A stretch of DNA of 64,000 bases from Erigeron canadensis (Eukaryota > Streptophyta > Magnoliopsida > Asterales > Asteraceae): the NCBI RefSeq assembly GCF_010389155.1, contig NC_057769.1, forward strand, positions 31,682,735 through 31,746,734, given 5' to 3'. The notes beneath the pieces are model-generated. The model did no database searches. It saw only the letters and a program-made list of their open reading frames with translations, and was not told where the DNA came from. Of the stretch, positions 1-12,074 are shown one piece after another. Within the stretch, counting starts at the first letter, position 1. Every line of letters begins with the position of its first letter. A program made the position numbers and the translations under genes.

Positions 1-815
1 CGCCTTTATAGTCTTGCTTAGCATGTCACTATAGGAATCTATAAGGACTAATAACGGGCTACTTGAAAAACTGAAAGCAATTATTGTTTTTCATTAGTTA
101 TTTTTGGTACCTTAATCTTCAAGCTCAAGTTCTATTCATCTGTTTCTCATGGTACTGTAATATCATATGACTGTTTATGTCATGTGCTTCAATTAGCATA
201 CAAAGATCTGTTTTAATTACCAAGTAAAACAATAAATGAACTTACTTTGACTAACATTGTACATTTGTGAAATCAACTGTTACACAATTAGCCTCTCATG
301 TAGTCCCCTTTAAAGGTACTTTAGAATCCTATATTCCTATTTGCCATTATTTCTCATACACGTGGGAATACTACTATTTACTTACAGATGTCAATTTGGG
401 CTAATCATGGATACGTCAAACGTAGAGATATTAGTTAAAGAGGAACGGGTTAATGACTCAATGGGTCGAACTGATCAAATAGATTGTTATTTGCTATTTA
501 ATAGATGGACCGGTAGCTATTGTATGGGTATTGTTTTTGTAATCATAATCAACTTTTTAGGTATATATCCAAAAGTAGGACAGAAAAGGGCGTTGATCCC
601 ACCCAACCCACCCTGTTTTCAATCCATGACCTGCACCCCTCCATAATGTAACCTCTATTATAAAATCATTATGTAGAACGCAGGTTAAGTTATTGTAAGT
701 TGTTTTGTTGGGAATTTGATTTTGACTCTATATTTGTTGAACCTACTTGAAGTTGCATCCTGTTAACATCTGCATTATAATGTGAATCATAATTTTGCAT
801 GTTTGGATTTCATGA
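1..815. other. Intergenic, with a degenerate hAT-like remnant
   Basis: No gene is supported here. The only longer open frame (341-646) has no recognisable domain and no codon pattern of a gene. The stretch 386-645 starts with a GTCAATTTGGGC-type text and ends with GACCTGCACCCCTCCATA, which resembles the ends of the hAT-like elements at 8.5 and 13.7 kb, so it may be an old copy of that group. Confidence 0.4.
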
Positions 816-823
816 CATGATAC

Positions 824-1521
824 CTATGTTGTTAATACTTAAATATCGGTTATAACGGTCGATGACCAATATTTGAGATATTGATTATAGCGGTGGTATA
901 ACGGTAATTATATAAATAATAAACTTGTAAGTATATATAATTATTTGCAAAGAATGTTCAAAATTAAATAAATATAATAGCTAGAATTAACAAAATCAAG
1001 ATTTTGGGGGTTAAAATGGAAATTTTGTATTGAAATTATTGAAGTTGGAAGACAGTCAAACCCACATATTCTCTTTATCTTTTACCATCCTGTCTCATCT
1101 TCTTTCATCATCGACATCTTCTTTCTTTCTTTTCTATATTTTCTACCATCTTCTGACATCATCACTTTTTTTCTTTATTATTACAGTATTATATCTTCTC
1201 CTTTCATTTTCTCTTTACTGAGCCGGCCGCTGAACATCACCAATATCGATTCCAATTTCCAGGCATGTTTTTTTATAGCCTTGGTATCATCTTCAATTCT
1301 TCATCATCAATTTGGGCTTTTATTTAATTAGGGTTGGACTATTTATTAGTTTTGGGCAATAAAAAAGAAAAGAAAAAGGAAGAACCGTTATTATCAGTGT
1401 TATGATCGAGATTTACAAATCAAATATCGGTAAATATCACCGATATTAACGCAACCGTTATTTTAACCGGTATTTTGAAGAGGGACCGATAACCGTTATA
1501 CCACCGTTATTAACAACATAG
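824..1521. mobile_element. Non-autonomous hAT-like TIR element, 698 bp
   Basis: Terminal inverted repeats begin CTATGTTGTTAATA at the left and end TATTAACAACATAG at the right. Inside them both arms carry related text around TATAACGGT / ACCGTTATA. A perfect 8-bp direct repeat CATGATAC flanks the element at 816-823 and 1522-1529, the target duplication length of the hAT superfamily. No transposase frame is present. The 8-bp duplication is seen directly; the superfamily name is an inference from its length, since the terminal bases are not a textbook hAT end. Confidence 0.75.
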
Positions 1522-1564
1522 CATGATACTTTGTAGCACATTACTATATTGATTTTTTTGTGAC

Positions 1565-1740
1565 TTTAATTTCATCCACTCTCCAAATACATTTGTCTTT
1601 TGCTCTAATTTAATTTCATCCACTCTCCATATAAATTTGTCTTTTGCTCTAATTTAATTTCATCCGCTCTCCATATACATTTATCTTTTGCTCTAATTTA
1701 GTTTCACCCACTCTCCAATACATGTCTCTAAATTGTAGAG
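1565..1740. repeat. Tandem repeat, 44-bp unit, four copies
   Basis: Copies start at 1565, 1609, 1653 and 1697, an exact 44-bp period. Each begins TTTAATTTCATCC or a one- or two-base variant and continues with CTCTCCA and, in the first three, TTTGCTCTAA. The last copy is the most diverged and incomplete. It lies just outside the hAT-like element and has no coding potential. Confidence 0.9.
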
Positions 1741-2688
1741 TAAAACATAAATCACAAATATTACTAGACAGATCAAAAACTGATTAGTATGTGTATTTAT
1801 GTGTTCAAAAAACCATTAAAGAGCATTTCACTTAATTTAATTGTTATAGGTTTCAAGTGGTGGAAATTGCTTAATTGCAACAATTTAGTTGGCATATAAA
1901 TAACCATATGATCATATAAACTAACCATCTGATGCTACAATTCAATAAGTGAAAATGATTTTTTCCTTTTCATGGTATATTAATACTAACTGCCTTACAA
2001 AGGAGTCAAGAAACTTGCTGGCGGTGTATTTGCATTGGTCAAGTAGAGGTTAGAGATAGGTCGCCACCTAAAAGGTTGGGTGGTGGATTGGGTAAGTAAA
2101 ACATGTGAACTTTGGAAGGGTCTTCGATGGCTTAATGAAATGGAAAATATATAATGCATCCCAAGGTAAGACATTCGTGGTGATAATGCATAAAATCGTT
2201 TTAGTTTTATTATCCGTATACAACTCATGTACTTTAATTCATTCTTATAGGTAAGACATCTAAGGAAGATGATACGTGGAAGATCTTAGTAGACTTTGCT
2301 AAGTTCAAAGACACAACAAACAAATGGTCTTTCTCTGTGGACGGTTTATTATTGAATCTATTTTATTGTTCAATACTTCAGTCTAGATAAACATCTATTA
2401 TATTATATATAATTGTTCACTTTTCATTATAATATTATTTTATTGCATGTTATTTATGATGGATCAATTAAAAAATATAATAGACATGTGCAACGCACGA
2501 GTGTATACATATATATATACATGTATACACACACTAAGATTAGGTTGAGTATTAGATATACCAATTGAGCATTGTGTCAGGCAAGACTGCGGTAAACATT
2601 GACGGAAATAGTGACGGTGATGATGACTGATGATGGTAGTTGAAAGGTATGTATGTGTGTGTTATTTTCCGGGTGTTCAATTTGTTTT
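1741..2688. other. Intergenic, with a short hairpin GTGC-AAC-GCAC
   Basis: No gene is supported. A short TA-rich run lies near 2505-2525. At 2488-2498 the text GTGCAACGCAC forms a 4-bp hairpin like those before the Helitron-type 3' ends elsewhere in the window, so this may be a worn Helitron end; only the hairpin is seen. Confidence 0.35.
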
Positions 2689-3520
2689 GAGCATAAGAGT
2701 ATCAGGTATGGTTGCTTCACGCAGAACCATCCAGAACGTCACTTCAGCGCCACATCAGCTTTCATCATTTTACCAGTTTTGAGCCGTTATGGTTATAGAA
2801 CAACGTAGAACACATTTTTTTTAATTTAAAAATATATATACATTAATAAAATGAATAATAAATCAATATATAACTAATCAAAATACACTAGATAACTACC
2901 AACATACCAATAAGCTTGATTTTATCTACTTAGCCAAGCAATTAAAAAGATAAAAACCATAAACATCATGAATATAAAGTTACACCATATATTAAATAAG
3001 TAAACAGAAAGCATCAATAGTTCAAAAATAAATATATAAGACTAATATCATTTCTACACCTATATACTGATACAAAAAGCTCCACCGCCATATATCCGAA
3101 CTTCTGTCGCTGCCGCTAATTTCATTAGCAAATCTATCATTGAAATGTTGTTTGTCTTGCAAGGGGGAATTTAATGAGGATGAAAACACGAACACGAAAC
3201 ACTAGCTCCATCATCAGTGGTGGTAAGTTTTAACATAAGTATAAACGATGTGGGAAGTGGTGGTTGTATTTTATTTTGGGTTGAAAAACAAAAAGAATAT
3301 GAAACAGCTGGCATGCATTGGACTATATGATAGATATACTTTGGTTTTTAATAGATAAAATAATCATTGACAAAGAAAATTAAAGATGCCGAGCAACGGC
3401 AAAATCTTGAAGAATCTTAATGTAAATTTCGGTGCAGAAATGGAAGGGATGGGAAAAGGTCCGGTGCCGACTGCCACATAATCAATCGGGGTCGGCATAA
3501 TTGGTCCATACCTTATGCTC
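2689..3520. mobile_element. MITE-like element with GAGCATAAG ends
   Basis: The left end reads GAGCATAAG, then AGTATC, then GGTATGG. The right end read inward on the minus strand is GAGCATAAGGTATGG. The inverted ends therefore match apart from a short insertion. No target duplication could be fixed and no transposase frame is present, so the superfamily is open. Confidence 0.5.
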
Positions 3521-4299
3521 TAAGTAGGTCTGTCTTTTTAGTTGTCAAAAGACATACTTACCCTTCTAGTGTTACTTTTAGATCTGATCTCTACCTTATA
3601 TCTTAGCTTATCCAAGGGTTTATATGAGGTTTTTCATTTACTTTCATACTTATTATCTATTAAAATTAACATAATTTCTTAATATCTTTGAATTATACTA
3701 TCAAATTTCTCTAATTTTTATAATAATTTATTTATTAAAATATTAATATCAACTCAGTTTTTCAAATTATATATATTTATGAAAACATGGTATAAATTTA
3801 ACATCGTACAGAACATAAAAAATATAATATCTATGGGGCAACGTCTGAGTGACACCTCTCATTATAGCATAAAATAAAGATACCTTTTGTTTCAAACGGG
3901 AAAAACATGACCGATGATCAAAACTAGCAACACTTTTTTTGTGTCTTAAACTCAATCCAAAAACAAGAAAACACTTTATGTGTGTGAGTGAAAATGTAAA
4001 ATACGCATACATATAAATTTGCTTGTGAAAAGATAGACTTGGTGAGGTGTGTGGGGTTTTTTTATATGCATTGTATGTTTGCTTCTTCTTTTTTCATTGT
4101 TCCGATTACTTCTCCCTTTTATTGATGATTTCTTGTGATAGTGGTATGGTTCATTTTTCAATGTCGTGGTTAGGTTTAACCAGCATAAATTAATTACAAA
4201 CTTATTTTTTTTCAATGCTCACAGTTTGGGTTTAGTATGTGTAACAGTATTACTGTCACGATAGTACTACTCCCTACTATTAGTAAGTAAGTAACTCTC
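3521..4299. other. Intergenic, AT-rich, nothing recognised
   Basis: Two overlapping minus-strand open frames (3767-4012 and 3976-4215) have no recognisable domain and an amino-acid make-up expected of random AT-rich DNA. I see no RNA gene or repeat. Confidence 0.5.
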
Positions 4300-4515
4300 A
4301 ATGCTGTCTTTTACGGGTTTTGAGTTCTAATACCGTCTTCGACAGTGTATGGGAGAGGTTGATAATGTAGACAGCCTTACCCTTACCAAAGGTAGAGAGG
4401 TTGCTTTCAGGTTCTACCATAGATAGAAAAGGACCTCCAGCCTTGCTAGGCATGAAGATCGAACCCATGACCCCTGTTTCCAGGGGCACGAGCTCCAACC
4501 ATTGATCCAACCAAG
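4300..4515 (-). mobile_element. tRNA-derived SINE, Au-SINE-like
   Basis: Read on the minus strand, the head has AATGGTTGGAGCTCGTGCC followed by a box-B-like GGGTTCGATCTTC. The body then has CAACCTCTCTACC, GGTAAGGGTAAGG and CTGTCTACAT, which is the order known for the plant Au SINE family (established knowledge). The short open frame across it is not a protein gene. No clear target duplication was found. A diverged relative lies at 17.77-17.93 kb. Confidence 0.7.
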
Positions 4516-4893
4516 TTGATTTACTACTCCCTACTATTCCCTTTACTATTTTAAATTTCTAACTTTTAGGGGTTTATATATGAAAATGATATATCTCAGT
4601 CTAAAAATCATTTTAAACTATAAATAGTAATATGTATATTTTATCAATTCTTATTTTTAATCTTATTTTTTAATTTTACCATCTATCATCATATTATAAT
4701 TAAGAGAATTTATAACTTATTTAATTATTTTTAATATATATATTATAGTTGAAGGAAATTTGAAAATGGTAAGTAATGATGGGAGAAAAATATGTAAAGT
4801 TGGAAAAGAAAAAAAAAACAAATTAAGATTTTGGTTTCCAACACGTATGTTGTTGGTGGTGGTGTTATACCATATATATATATATATATATAT

Positions 4894-5405
4894 AGGGTAA
4901 AGTTATTTTGAGAACTTTTTTTTTTGCGAGAACCTTTAAAAAATTTTCAAATCAGGCCCAACCGATAATTGTTCTTTATATGAAAATTGTTTTTTAATTG
5001 TTTTCTGAATAACTTATGTGTAATTTTAAAGTTTATAATTGTGTGGAGCATGAATTATCATCCGTTATACAATTATGTGGAGATTTAGATTCTTGATCAC
5101 ATGTGCACGAATATTGCTATGATCACATGTATGCAAGTCGATCACATGAAATCATAACAATATTCGTGCACATGTAATCAAGAATCCAAATCTCCACATA
5201 ATAGTATAACGGATGATAATCCATGCCTCCACACAATTATAAACTTCAAAATTACACATAAGTTATTCAGAAAACAATCAAAAAACAATTTTCATGTAAA
5301 GAATAATTATCAGTTGGGCTTGATTTGAAAAGTTCTTAAAGTTCTCGCAAAAAAAAAGTTCTCAAAAGTTCTCGCAAAAAAAAAGTTCTCAAAATAACTT
5401 TTCAC
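4894..5405. mobile_element. Foldback MITE, about 512 bp
   Basis: Nearly the whole element is one inverted repeat. The left arm begins GGGTAAAGTTATTTTGAGAAC and the right end read inward begins GTGAAAAGTTATTTTGAGAAC. The arms stay matched to a centre near 5145 (GATCACATGTATGCAAGTC). It sits directly beside a (TA)n run at its left and a short TA run at its right, so it appears to insert into TA repeats. No coding potential. A related but shorter element lies at 28.07-28.43 kb. Confidence 0.85.
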
Positions 5406-5492
5406 TATATATATATGCATCAATTTATTGTACATTTATATGATGCATAATTTTAACAAAAATATTTTGATAAGAATCCCGACATTTTAATA

Positions 5493-5777
5493 AGGGATTA
5501 TTACATATGGATGTAATTAACTGTGACAAAATATCTATGTTATGTAAAGATCTTGTAAAATATCTATGTCATGTAATGAACTTTCAATTCTCGATTATTT
5601 GATATACTAGACCAATCAAAAATTTACACGTGACAGATTATATGGTTGCCACATATACCCCGATACATCCAATAACCATGATTTAAAAGTTCATTACATT
5701 ACATAAACATTTTATAAGATCGTTACATAACATAGATATTTTGTGGTAGTTAATTTCATATAAACGTAATAATCCCT
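5493..5777. mobile_element. Foldback MITE, 285 bp, 7-bp target duplication
   Basis: The left arm starts AGGGATTATTAC and the right arm ends GTAATAATCCCT. Internal text such as ATATCTATGTTATGTAA is mirrored as TTACATAACATAGATAT. The 7-bp direct repeat TTTAATA flanks it at 5486-5492 and 5778-5784. It ends 200 bp upstream of the start codon of the amidase gene, so it may lie in that gene's promoter. Confidence 0.8.
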
Positions 5778-5976
5778 TTTAATAAAGAAGGGTATCAAAC
5801 TTTTTGTCAGTACTCGGTAGATAAAAAAGAATCCAGTTTAACATACAACAACCAACCTAGTAATATTCTAAAATAAAGTACTAAACAAAAAATCAGCCGA
5901 GAAAAAGAGTGGGAACAGCAGTGAAAGAAAGCATCTAAAAACAGCAAAGTTTCAGATTCCTAGACGCCGGAAAAAC

Positions 5977-8900
5977 ATGGATGGCCGGAAATCAGTGGCG
6001 GTTTCAGCCCTCCAGTTCGCTTGCTCCGATGATATCGCCACCAACGTTGACACCGCCGAACGGTTTTTTTCTTTTACTTATTTATTTTATTTTATAAAAC
6101 TCTTGCTTGCTTAAGTAATAAAGTAACTAGTCTGAAACAAATAAACAACTAATACTAAAATTCGTATCAAATTTAATTAAGATTATGCTTTCGTCTCAAA
6201 TTAATTGTCCACTAAACAAATATGTATATATTGAACACTTGTGTTTTTGTAAAATGATAGTTTTATCAAATTTATATAAAAGAGATTCATATTATTATTA
6301 TATGTATAAAAGTAACTGCGAATGTGAGATTAGCCTACTTTTTGTCGCAACACAGTTGTATACTGGGCATTATACCGCTTGTGTTTGTTATCTATTGCCA
6401 AAAGTTATGTGTTTGTATATATAGTATATATATATATATATATATACATACATAGGATAGAGATCAAATGAGAAGGTACCTTAAGGAGAAAAGGGAGAGA
6501 AGGTTCGTTTATTATTTTTTTTAGCTTGTCTTTTCGACTTTTATTCTTTTTTTCACCTTTTTCATTCTCTCTTTAATTAACTTAGTCCATATAAAAATTT
6601 TAAAAAAGTTTTAAAAATTATTTTTTTTTCAAAGGGCGTTGCCCGTAAGCTATAGACAAAGCCTTTCGGCTTATGGTGGAGCCATAATAGCTAAAAGCGA
6701 AGCCCGTTAGGTAGATCACCCCATCACCAATCACCCCCTATGACCTATCACCCTCTATGACTTATCACTCCTACCAGCTAACCCTTATTAATATCCTTAA
6801 GGGCGAAGCCCGTACCGTACCATGGCATGTATAACTCACTAACTCGGGTTAAAATTTTTTTATTTTTATTTATTTTTAAAATTTTTTTATAGATTGAATT
6901 AATTAAAAAAAGAATAAGAAAAGTGAAAAAAAGAATAAAAGTCAAAAAAACAAGCTAAAAAAAATAAAAAACGAACCTTCTCTCCCTTTTCTCTTTAAGA
7001 ACCTTCTCTCTGGATCTCTACCCTCTCTCTATATATATATCAATCAAATGTATAATTATTTTTGTAGTAGACAATTACAGTATTTTGCGACATATTAGAA
7101 TAGTAAATTGGACAATAATTTTGAAATATAGGGAGTAGTAAATTTCACTAGTAATATCATGTTTGACTGCTATGTTTTAAATTGATATAAAAGCTAAAAA
7201 GTAAAAAAACCTTGAACACCACCCGGAGGGCACAAGTTCGACAAAAATAATTGGTACGGGTAGACGTTATGTTGTTAGACGTAGTTTTGACATCCATCTC
7301 ATCGAAATGGTCAACTTATGTGTTATTTATATGGTTCGTATTGTCATCTATGTTGTTTTGTATTGCAGGCTGGTGAGATCTGCTCATGAGAAGGGTGCTA
7401 ATATCATCCTTATCCAGGTTAGCTCATAAATATAGGAATTTTCAGGATATGTAGAGTGAGGTTCTGCCATTCTGGTAGGACGAATTTTCAATGTGGGAAG
7501 TGTAGGAAGCACTCTGAGACTGCTTCCGCATGTGCCCGCCGAGAAGGGATCTTTTGATGCACCTGATCAACTGCATCATATCAGGTTCGTATTACCCTTC
7601 CAAGCGAGGACACATGGAAGCACCAGAGGACTTCCTATGTTTATGTCCCTATATATATATGCCAATTCTTGGTTGTTTCATTAAATATTTGTATAACCTT
7701 AGCATGACAACTTATGGTAACTTAAAAGCTGCTATACTCATTGATGTTCATGTCGTTTTTTATTGTGTTCTGTGTATTGAAACACTGTATCGTCGTCGGC
7801 AGGAACTATTTGAGGGCTACTATTTCTGTCAAGCACAAAGAGAGGACTTCATTCAGCGGGCTAAACCTTACAAGGATCATCCCACAATTTTGAGGTGAAC
7901 ACTAAACCATTTTTGATCATGAGTTAGGTTTGTACAACACTTGGTAAATGGTCATATCATAAATTAGTTACTTTCATAAGTTAAGGATAAGTAAATACTT
8001 TACAGGATGCGGCGACTTGCAAAGGAATTGGGGGTTGTTATACCAGTCAGTTTCTTTGAGGAGGCAAATAATGCACATTTCAATACAATAGCCATAATCG
8101 ATGCCGATGGGACTGATCTTGGAATATATAGAAAATCTCATATCCCTGATGGACCTGGTATGTTGTATGCTTATAAGATCACCTAAATTCTCATATAGTG
8201 TCGATTCAGTTCAATTTGAATGAACGGTTTCTTTCTTTTTTCAGGGTATGAAGAAAAGTTTTACTTTAATCCAGGTGACACTGGCTTCAAGGTGAGTCTT
8301 TGATACTCGTATGATATCAGATGTCCATTTTGGCTGCTAAATAAGTCTAGTATTTTACATACTTACCTTGGTGTCTGTATACAGGTGTTTCAAACTAAGT
8401 TTGCGAAGATTGGTGTGGGTACGAATCTTTTAATCTTTAGATACCAATGTTTGGCCAACTTTTTACGGATATGCAATTCTATTAGGGGTGGCACTTTGGA
8501 CTTGTTTACTTATAAATTAGTTAATTTTGGTAAAGTTTATTGTCAAATGGTCAAACAGGTAAAATATAAGTATTAGCTTAAGAGGTAAACATGTCAGTAT
8601 TGGTTGAGCAGATTGAAAGTCATCCGAAGTATATATTTATTTTCAAAAAGCTACCAATTCTTTCTAACCAGAAAGTGAGATTAGTATTGAAATAATTGTT
8701 TCATATAAATTATATTTTTACCCGATCTGTTTTAACAAGTATACAGCATAGCTGTTCTGACCCGTTACCCAACCCATCCCATTCTGCCACCTCTAAATTT
8801 CTATATTGTGATTAATGTTTGAGAAGACTATATGCACTTGCTTTTTGTTGTTTCAGTCCGGCGTGTCTTAAAACTAGTAGCTTGTGAAAACCTGATTTAT

Positions 8901-9893
8901 TATTTTGTCAGCCATATGCTGGGATCAGTGGTTTCCAGAAGCAGCCAGAGCCATGGTTCTTCAAGGTGCAGAAATATTGTTTTACCCGACTGCTATTGGT
9001 TCTGAACCTCAAGACGAAGGTCTTGATTCGCGAGACCATTGGAAGCGAGTCATGCAAGGGCATGCTGGAGCCAATTTGGTGAGTCAAATGTGAATATCGA
9101 ACACCGTCATCTCTAAATGTTAATTGTCAAGTAAAGTCATAACCTTTTGTAATTTAAAATATTGGTATTTTGTCTTAAGGTACCTCTTGTAGCATCAAAT
9201 CGCATCGGCAAGGAAGTGATTCAGACAGAACATGGAAAGAGTGCAATTACATTTTATGGCAACTCCTTTATAGCAGGTATTTATTTCTGTCTAATTACTG
9301 CAGAGCTCCAACTGTGGTAAATATTGTTAGAGATGGAATGGTTGGGTTTGGTAATGGGGAGAATTGGGTTATGTTCAAAATGGGTAGTTTGTTTAAATTG
9401 GTTGAAGTGCGTTGGTTTAACCCAGAGTACTTGTTGTTGAAGCTTTTTACAAACTAATATTGTATCAAATATATGATTACTAAAGTTACATTATTTCCTT
9501 AATAATCAAATTTTCATGTAAAATGGTTTTAGAGTTTTTACACATTGAAAGTACACGTTCGACAACTTGCGACCCGTTTCTTATTTATTTTCTTTCGAAC
9601 TTTTTGATTTTACCCGTAATATTAGAAAATTTCCGAAAGCAAACCACTCATAGGTGAAAGAGTCAAAGTTGTCACCTCTAGTTGTAGAATAGATTCTGAA
9701 CATAATCTCCCTAAAAACAGGACCTACGGGAGAAATTGTTGCAGTTGCTGATGACAAAAGTGAAGCAGTGCTTGTGGCACAGTTTAATCTGGATGAAATT
9801 AAATCTAAGAGACATAGCTGGGGAATATTTCGAGATCGACGGCCAGATCTATACAAGGTGCTTTTGACGTTAGATGGCAGCATCCGTTCATAA
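5977..9893 (+). CDS. CPA: N-carbamoylputrescine amidase, nine exons
   Basis: Hydrolyses N-carbamoylputrescine to putrescine, CO2 and ammonia, the last step of the arginine-decarboxylase route to polyamines (family knowledge). Exons, all with GT/AG borders: 5977-6062, 7369-7417, 7803-7894, 8006-8157, 8245-8291, 8385-8418, 8912-9078, 9180-9276, 9721-9893. They join in frame to 298 residues, the usual length. The carbon-nitrogen hydrolase triad is visible: Glu46 in QELFEGYY, Lys119 in YRKSHIPDG, Cys156 in AICWDQWFPE. The start MDGRKSVAVSALQFAC fits the family N terminus. It ends KVLLTLDGSIRS; a GT at 9857 could mimic a donor, but read-through gives the conserved C terminus. Elements sit in introns 1, 6 and probably 8 and one 200 bp upstream. 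No break seen, so a working gene is likely. Confidence 0.95.
6455..7023. mobile_element. Long-armed TIR element in intron 1 of the amidase gene
   Basis: Arms of about 170 bp: the left begins AGGATAGAGATCAAATGAG, the right read inward begins AGGGTAGAGATCCAGAG, and both continue with GGGAGAGAAGGTTCGTTT. TA-rich runs lie on both sides. The centre (6640-6830) is different: it repeats CTATGACCTATCAC and has AAGCGAAGCCCG, text also found inside Helitron-like elements at 11.7 and 25.1 kb. The same terminal motif bounds the larger element at 35.17-36.45 kb, so this is one family with exchangeable cores. Confidence 0.8.
8485..8795. mobile_element. hAT-like MITE in intron 6 of the amidase gene
   Basis: Ends TAGGGGTGGCA and TGCCACCTCTA form an 11-bp imperfect inverted repeat of the hAT type. 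Flanks AATTCTAT (left) and AATTTCTAT (right) look like an 8-bp target duplication with one added base. No coding potential; it lies wholly within the intron between 8418 and 8912. Confidence 0.6.
9328..9680. mobile_element. Possible hAT-like remnant in intron 8 of the amidase gene
   Basis: The left end TAGAGATGGAA and right end TCACCTCTA are a weak inverted pair of the same type as the intron 6 element. Inside, runs such as GGTTGGGTTTGG and GCGACCCG recall the GGGTTGGGTT-type text of the element at 13.7 kb. No target duplication is clear, so this is tentative. Confidence 0.35.
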
Positions 9894-11380
9894 TTACCTG
9901 TTCAAGTAATCTATCAATCTTTTCAATAACAATGCCATCATGTTCTGTTTAACTTTACTAGGAAACCATGAACATGAATTCCTTTCATAATAATATCCAA
10001 GTTATCTGAGTTTCAAATATGATATATACTATTATCTACTTTTGTTGGTATGGGTCTTTGTTGTGTGGGTCTGAACATCACAGGATGAGTGCTGTAACTT
10101 GTTACACATGCTCATCTACTTGTGGCTAAATTAATTGCGTATAACACTTTCTGGTGAAATTGGTCCACTAGATAAATCAATAAATCAACTTAAGATCTAT
10201 ATTGGTGATTAAGAATTATCTAAAGATATAGACACCCCTTTTCTTGACTAGCCTTAGGTGATCGACATCCTTTGACGGTAACTGTCCTTAGATATCCGGT
10301 TGCATGTGATTTGGATTAGCACTTCTATGCACTATCATGGTACCCTAGATATGGAGGCATGAATACTTTTTGTTAGTGATTTTTTTTAGTGTATAGTGAT
10401 TTCTGGTGAGTTGTGGTGGTATTTGAGACCAACTTCAATTAGTGTTTTGAAGGATATCCTTAGGTATCCATACTTTTCTAGCAATTTTTTAATCATTGAA
10501 GTATGTCCATGGTTGGAGGATGTCAATAGTAATTTTTTTTTTGTTTGTATATGAACTATAAGGATGTTTATATGGTTAAAGGTAAAATTAAGAAACTTTC
10601 AGGATTTGTACGGGTTATAAGGATTTTAATTAAGGATATAATGTGATAACTGAGTGGACAATTACCATCAGAGATAGAATTACCACTAGAGATAGTCTAG
10701 CGGTGGCCAGAGGCGGTGGTTTAAAAGATGGGGAAGGTGGGATTTTGATGTAAGAGCGACGAGAGATTGTGATGTGTCATATTTTCATTGGGTGTGGAGA
10801 AGATCATGATGTATATTATTTCTATTGGAGCTTCTTAACTTTAAAATGAGACGGGCAAATACTTTATACCTTTTATGTATTACTCCTACAAAGCATGATA
10901 TAGATATATAGTACTGTGATTCACCTGTTTAGCCCTTAAACATGTTTCCTTCAAAGATATTTAGAAGAACACCAGAAAGATCCTAAGTTGGTCCCGAAGC
11001 TTTTTATTCATATGAACACGTATGATAAAAACTTGAACATGTTGCTTTCAAGATAATATGTTGAAGTATCATATCTCATGGTTCATTATCATCACATAAA
11101 TGAACTTGAGTCTCAGATTCATATTTCATTACCTTCTTCATGTTTAGATGTACCAAGCTTTTGGGCCAAAAAATGTTCTTTTTTTTTTCTAACAAAAAAT
11201 TATTATGTATGTCATATGTATATAGATATAATGATGATATATGACATGATCAATGGTCAAGTTTTAGATAAAGACTTTTTTTTTTTCTTCAATTTTAATC
11301 TATGAGTGTTACCAAATAATTTTTGGCAAGTTTGAGAGTAATACTAGATATTTTTAGGTATGTTGCCAATTAGTCCATAT
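9894..11380. other. Intergenic 3' flank of the amidase gene
   Basis: The first few hundred bases should hold the 3' untranslated region; I cannot fix a polyadenylation site. The rest is AT-rich with no recognised gene. The open frame 11078-11305 is low-complexity and not a gene. Confidence 0.5.
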
Positions 11381-11790
11381 TTATACTATATTATAAAATA
11401 GATCTCCCCTGTAAATATCCATATATCAATTTTATATTTTTTCTAGTACATTTTCTCTCTCCTCAAATATCAACCAATCATTTTTTTTTCTCTCATCCAT
11501 AAATCATTTATTCTTTCGATTCATCCAAATTCTTTTATCTCAAAAACCGTACATCGATAAATTATAAAAATTATATGGGTGTTCTAAAAATTTCATGCTC
11601 TTTCATTAGAGATGCCATTTGATATACTTTCGACGAATTTTTAAATCTGAGGGCGGACGACTAAGGCATTTGGCTATCACACTCTATGACCTATCACCTT
11701 CTATGACCAATCACACTGTACGACCTATCACCTCACCATCTCACCGCCACTAACTCGACGGTCGCCGCAACGCGCGGGTACTGTTCTCGT
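11381..11790 (+). mobile_element. Helitron-like non-autonomous element
   Basis: The 5' side reads TTATACTATATTATAAAATAG, matching the start of the similar elements at 24.81 and 54.14 kb. The 3' side has a GC-rich hairpin text CCGCAACGCGCGG followed by GTACTGTTCTCGT. Before it lie repeats of CTATGACCTATCAC. The layout (no inverted ends, 3' hairpin then a CTxGT end) is that of plant Helitrons. No helicase is present. Confidence 0.6.
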
Positions 11791-12074
11791 ATTTATAAAT
11801 GATATTCATGGTTGGAAAAAAGATAAATTTTTATCTGTTTTGATTTTGAGCTACAAAGAAGGTAAGAAACTTGTTTATGCGTCGAATGATAAGGAGAATG
11901 CTTGGGAAAGGGCTAAATTATTGTTTGAATATGAGAATCAAAATGACATGAACATAAACATGACATGTATGTATTTATCATTCAGCTCATGAAGAAAATT
12001 GCTAGTTGTTTAAAATAGATGCGATTGGAACTTTACAAATTGGCACTTGATTAACCTTAATGCTGCTCTTATGA

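Noticed and set aside
341..646. 101-residue open frame
   Set aside because: No domain, poor start context, and it overlaps a text like hAT element ends.
9857..9893. Donor-like AAG/GTGCTT at the end of the amidase gene
   Set aside because: Read-through gives KVLLTLDGSIRS and a stop, which matches the conserved C terminus, so no intron is placed.
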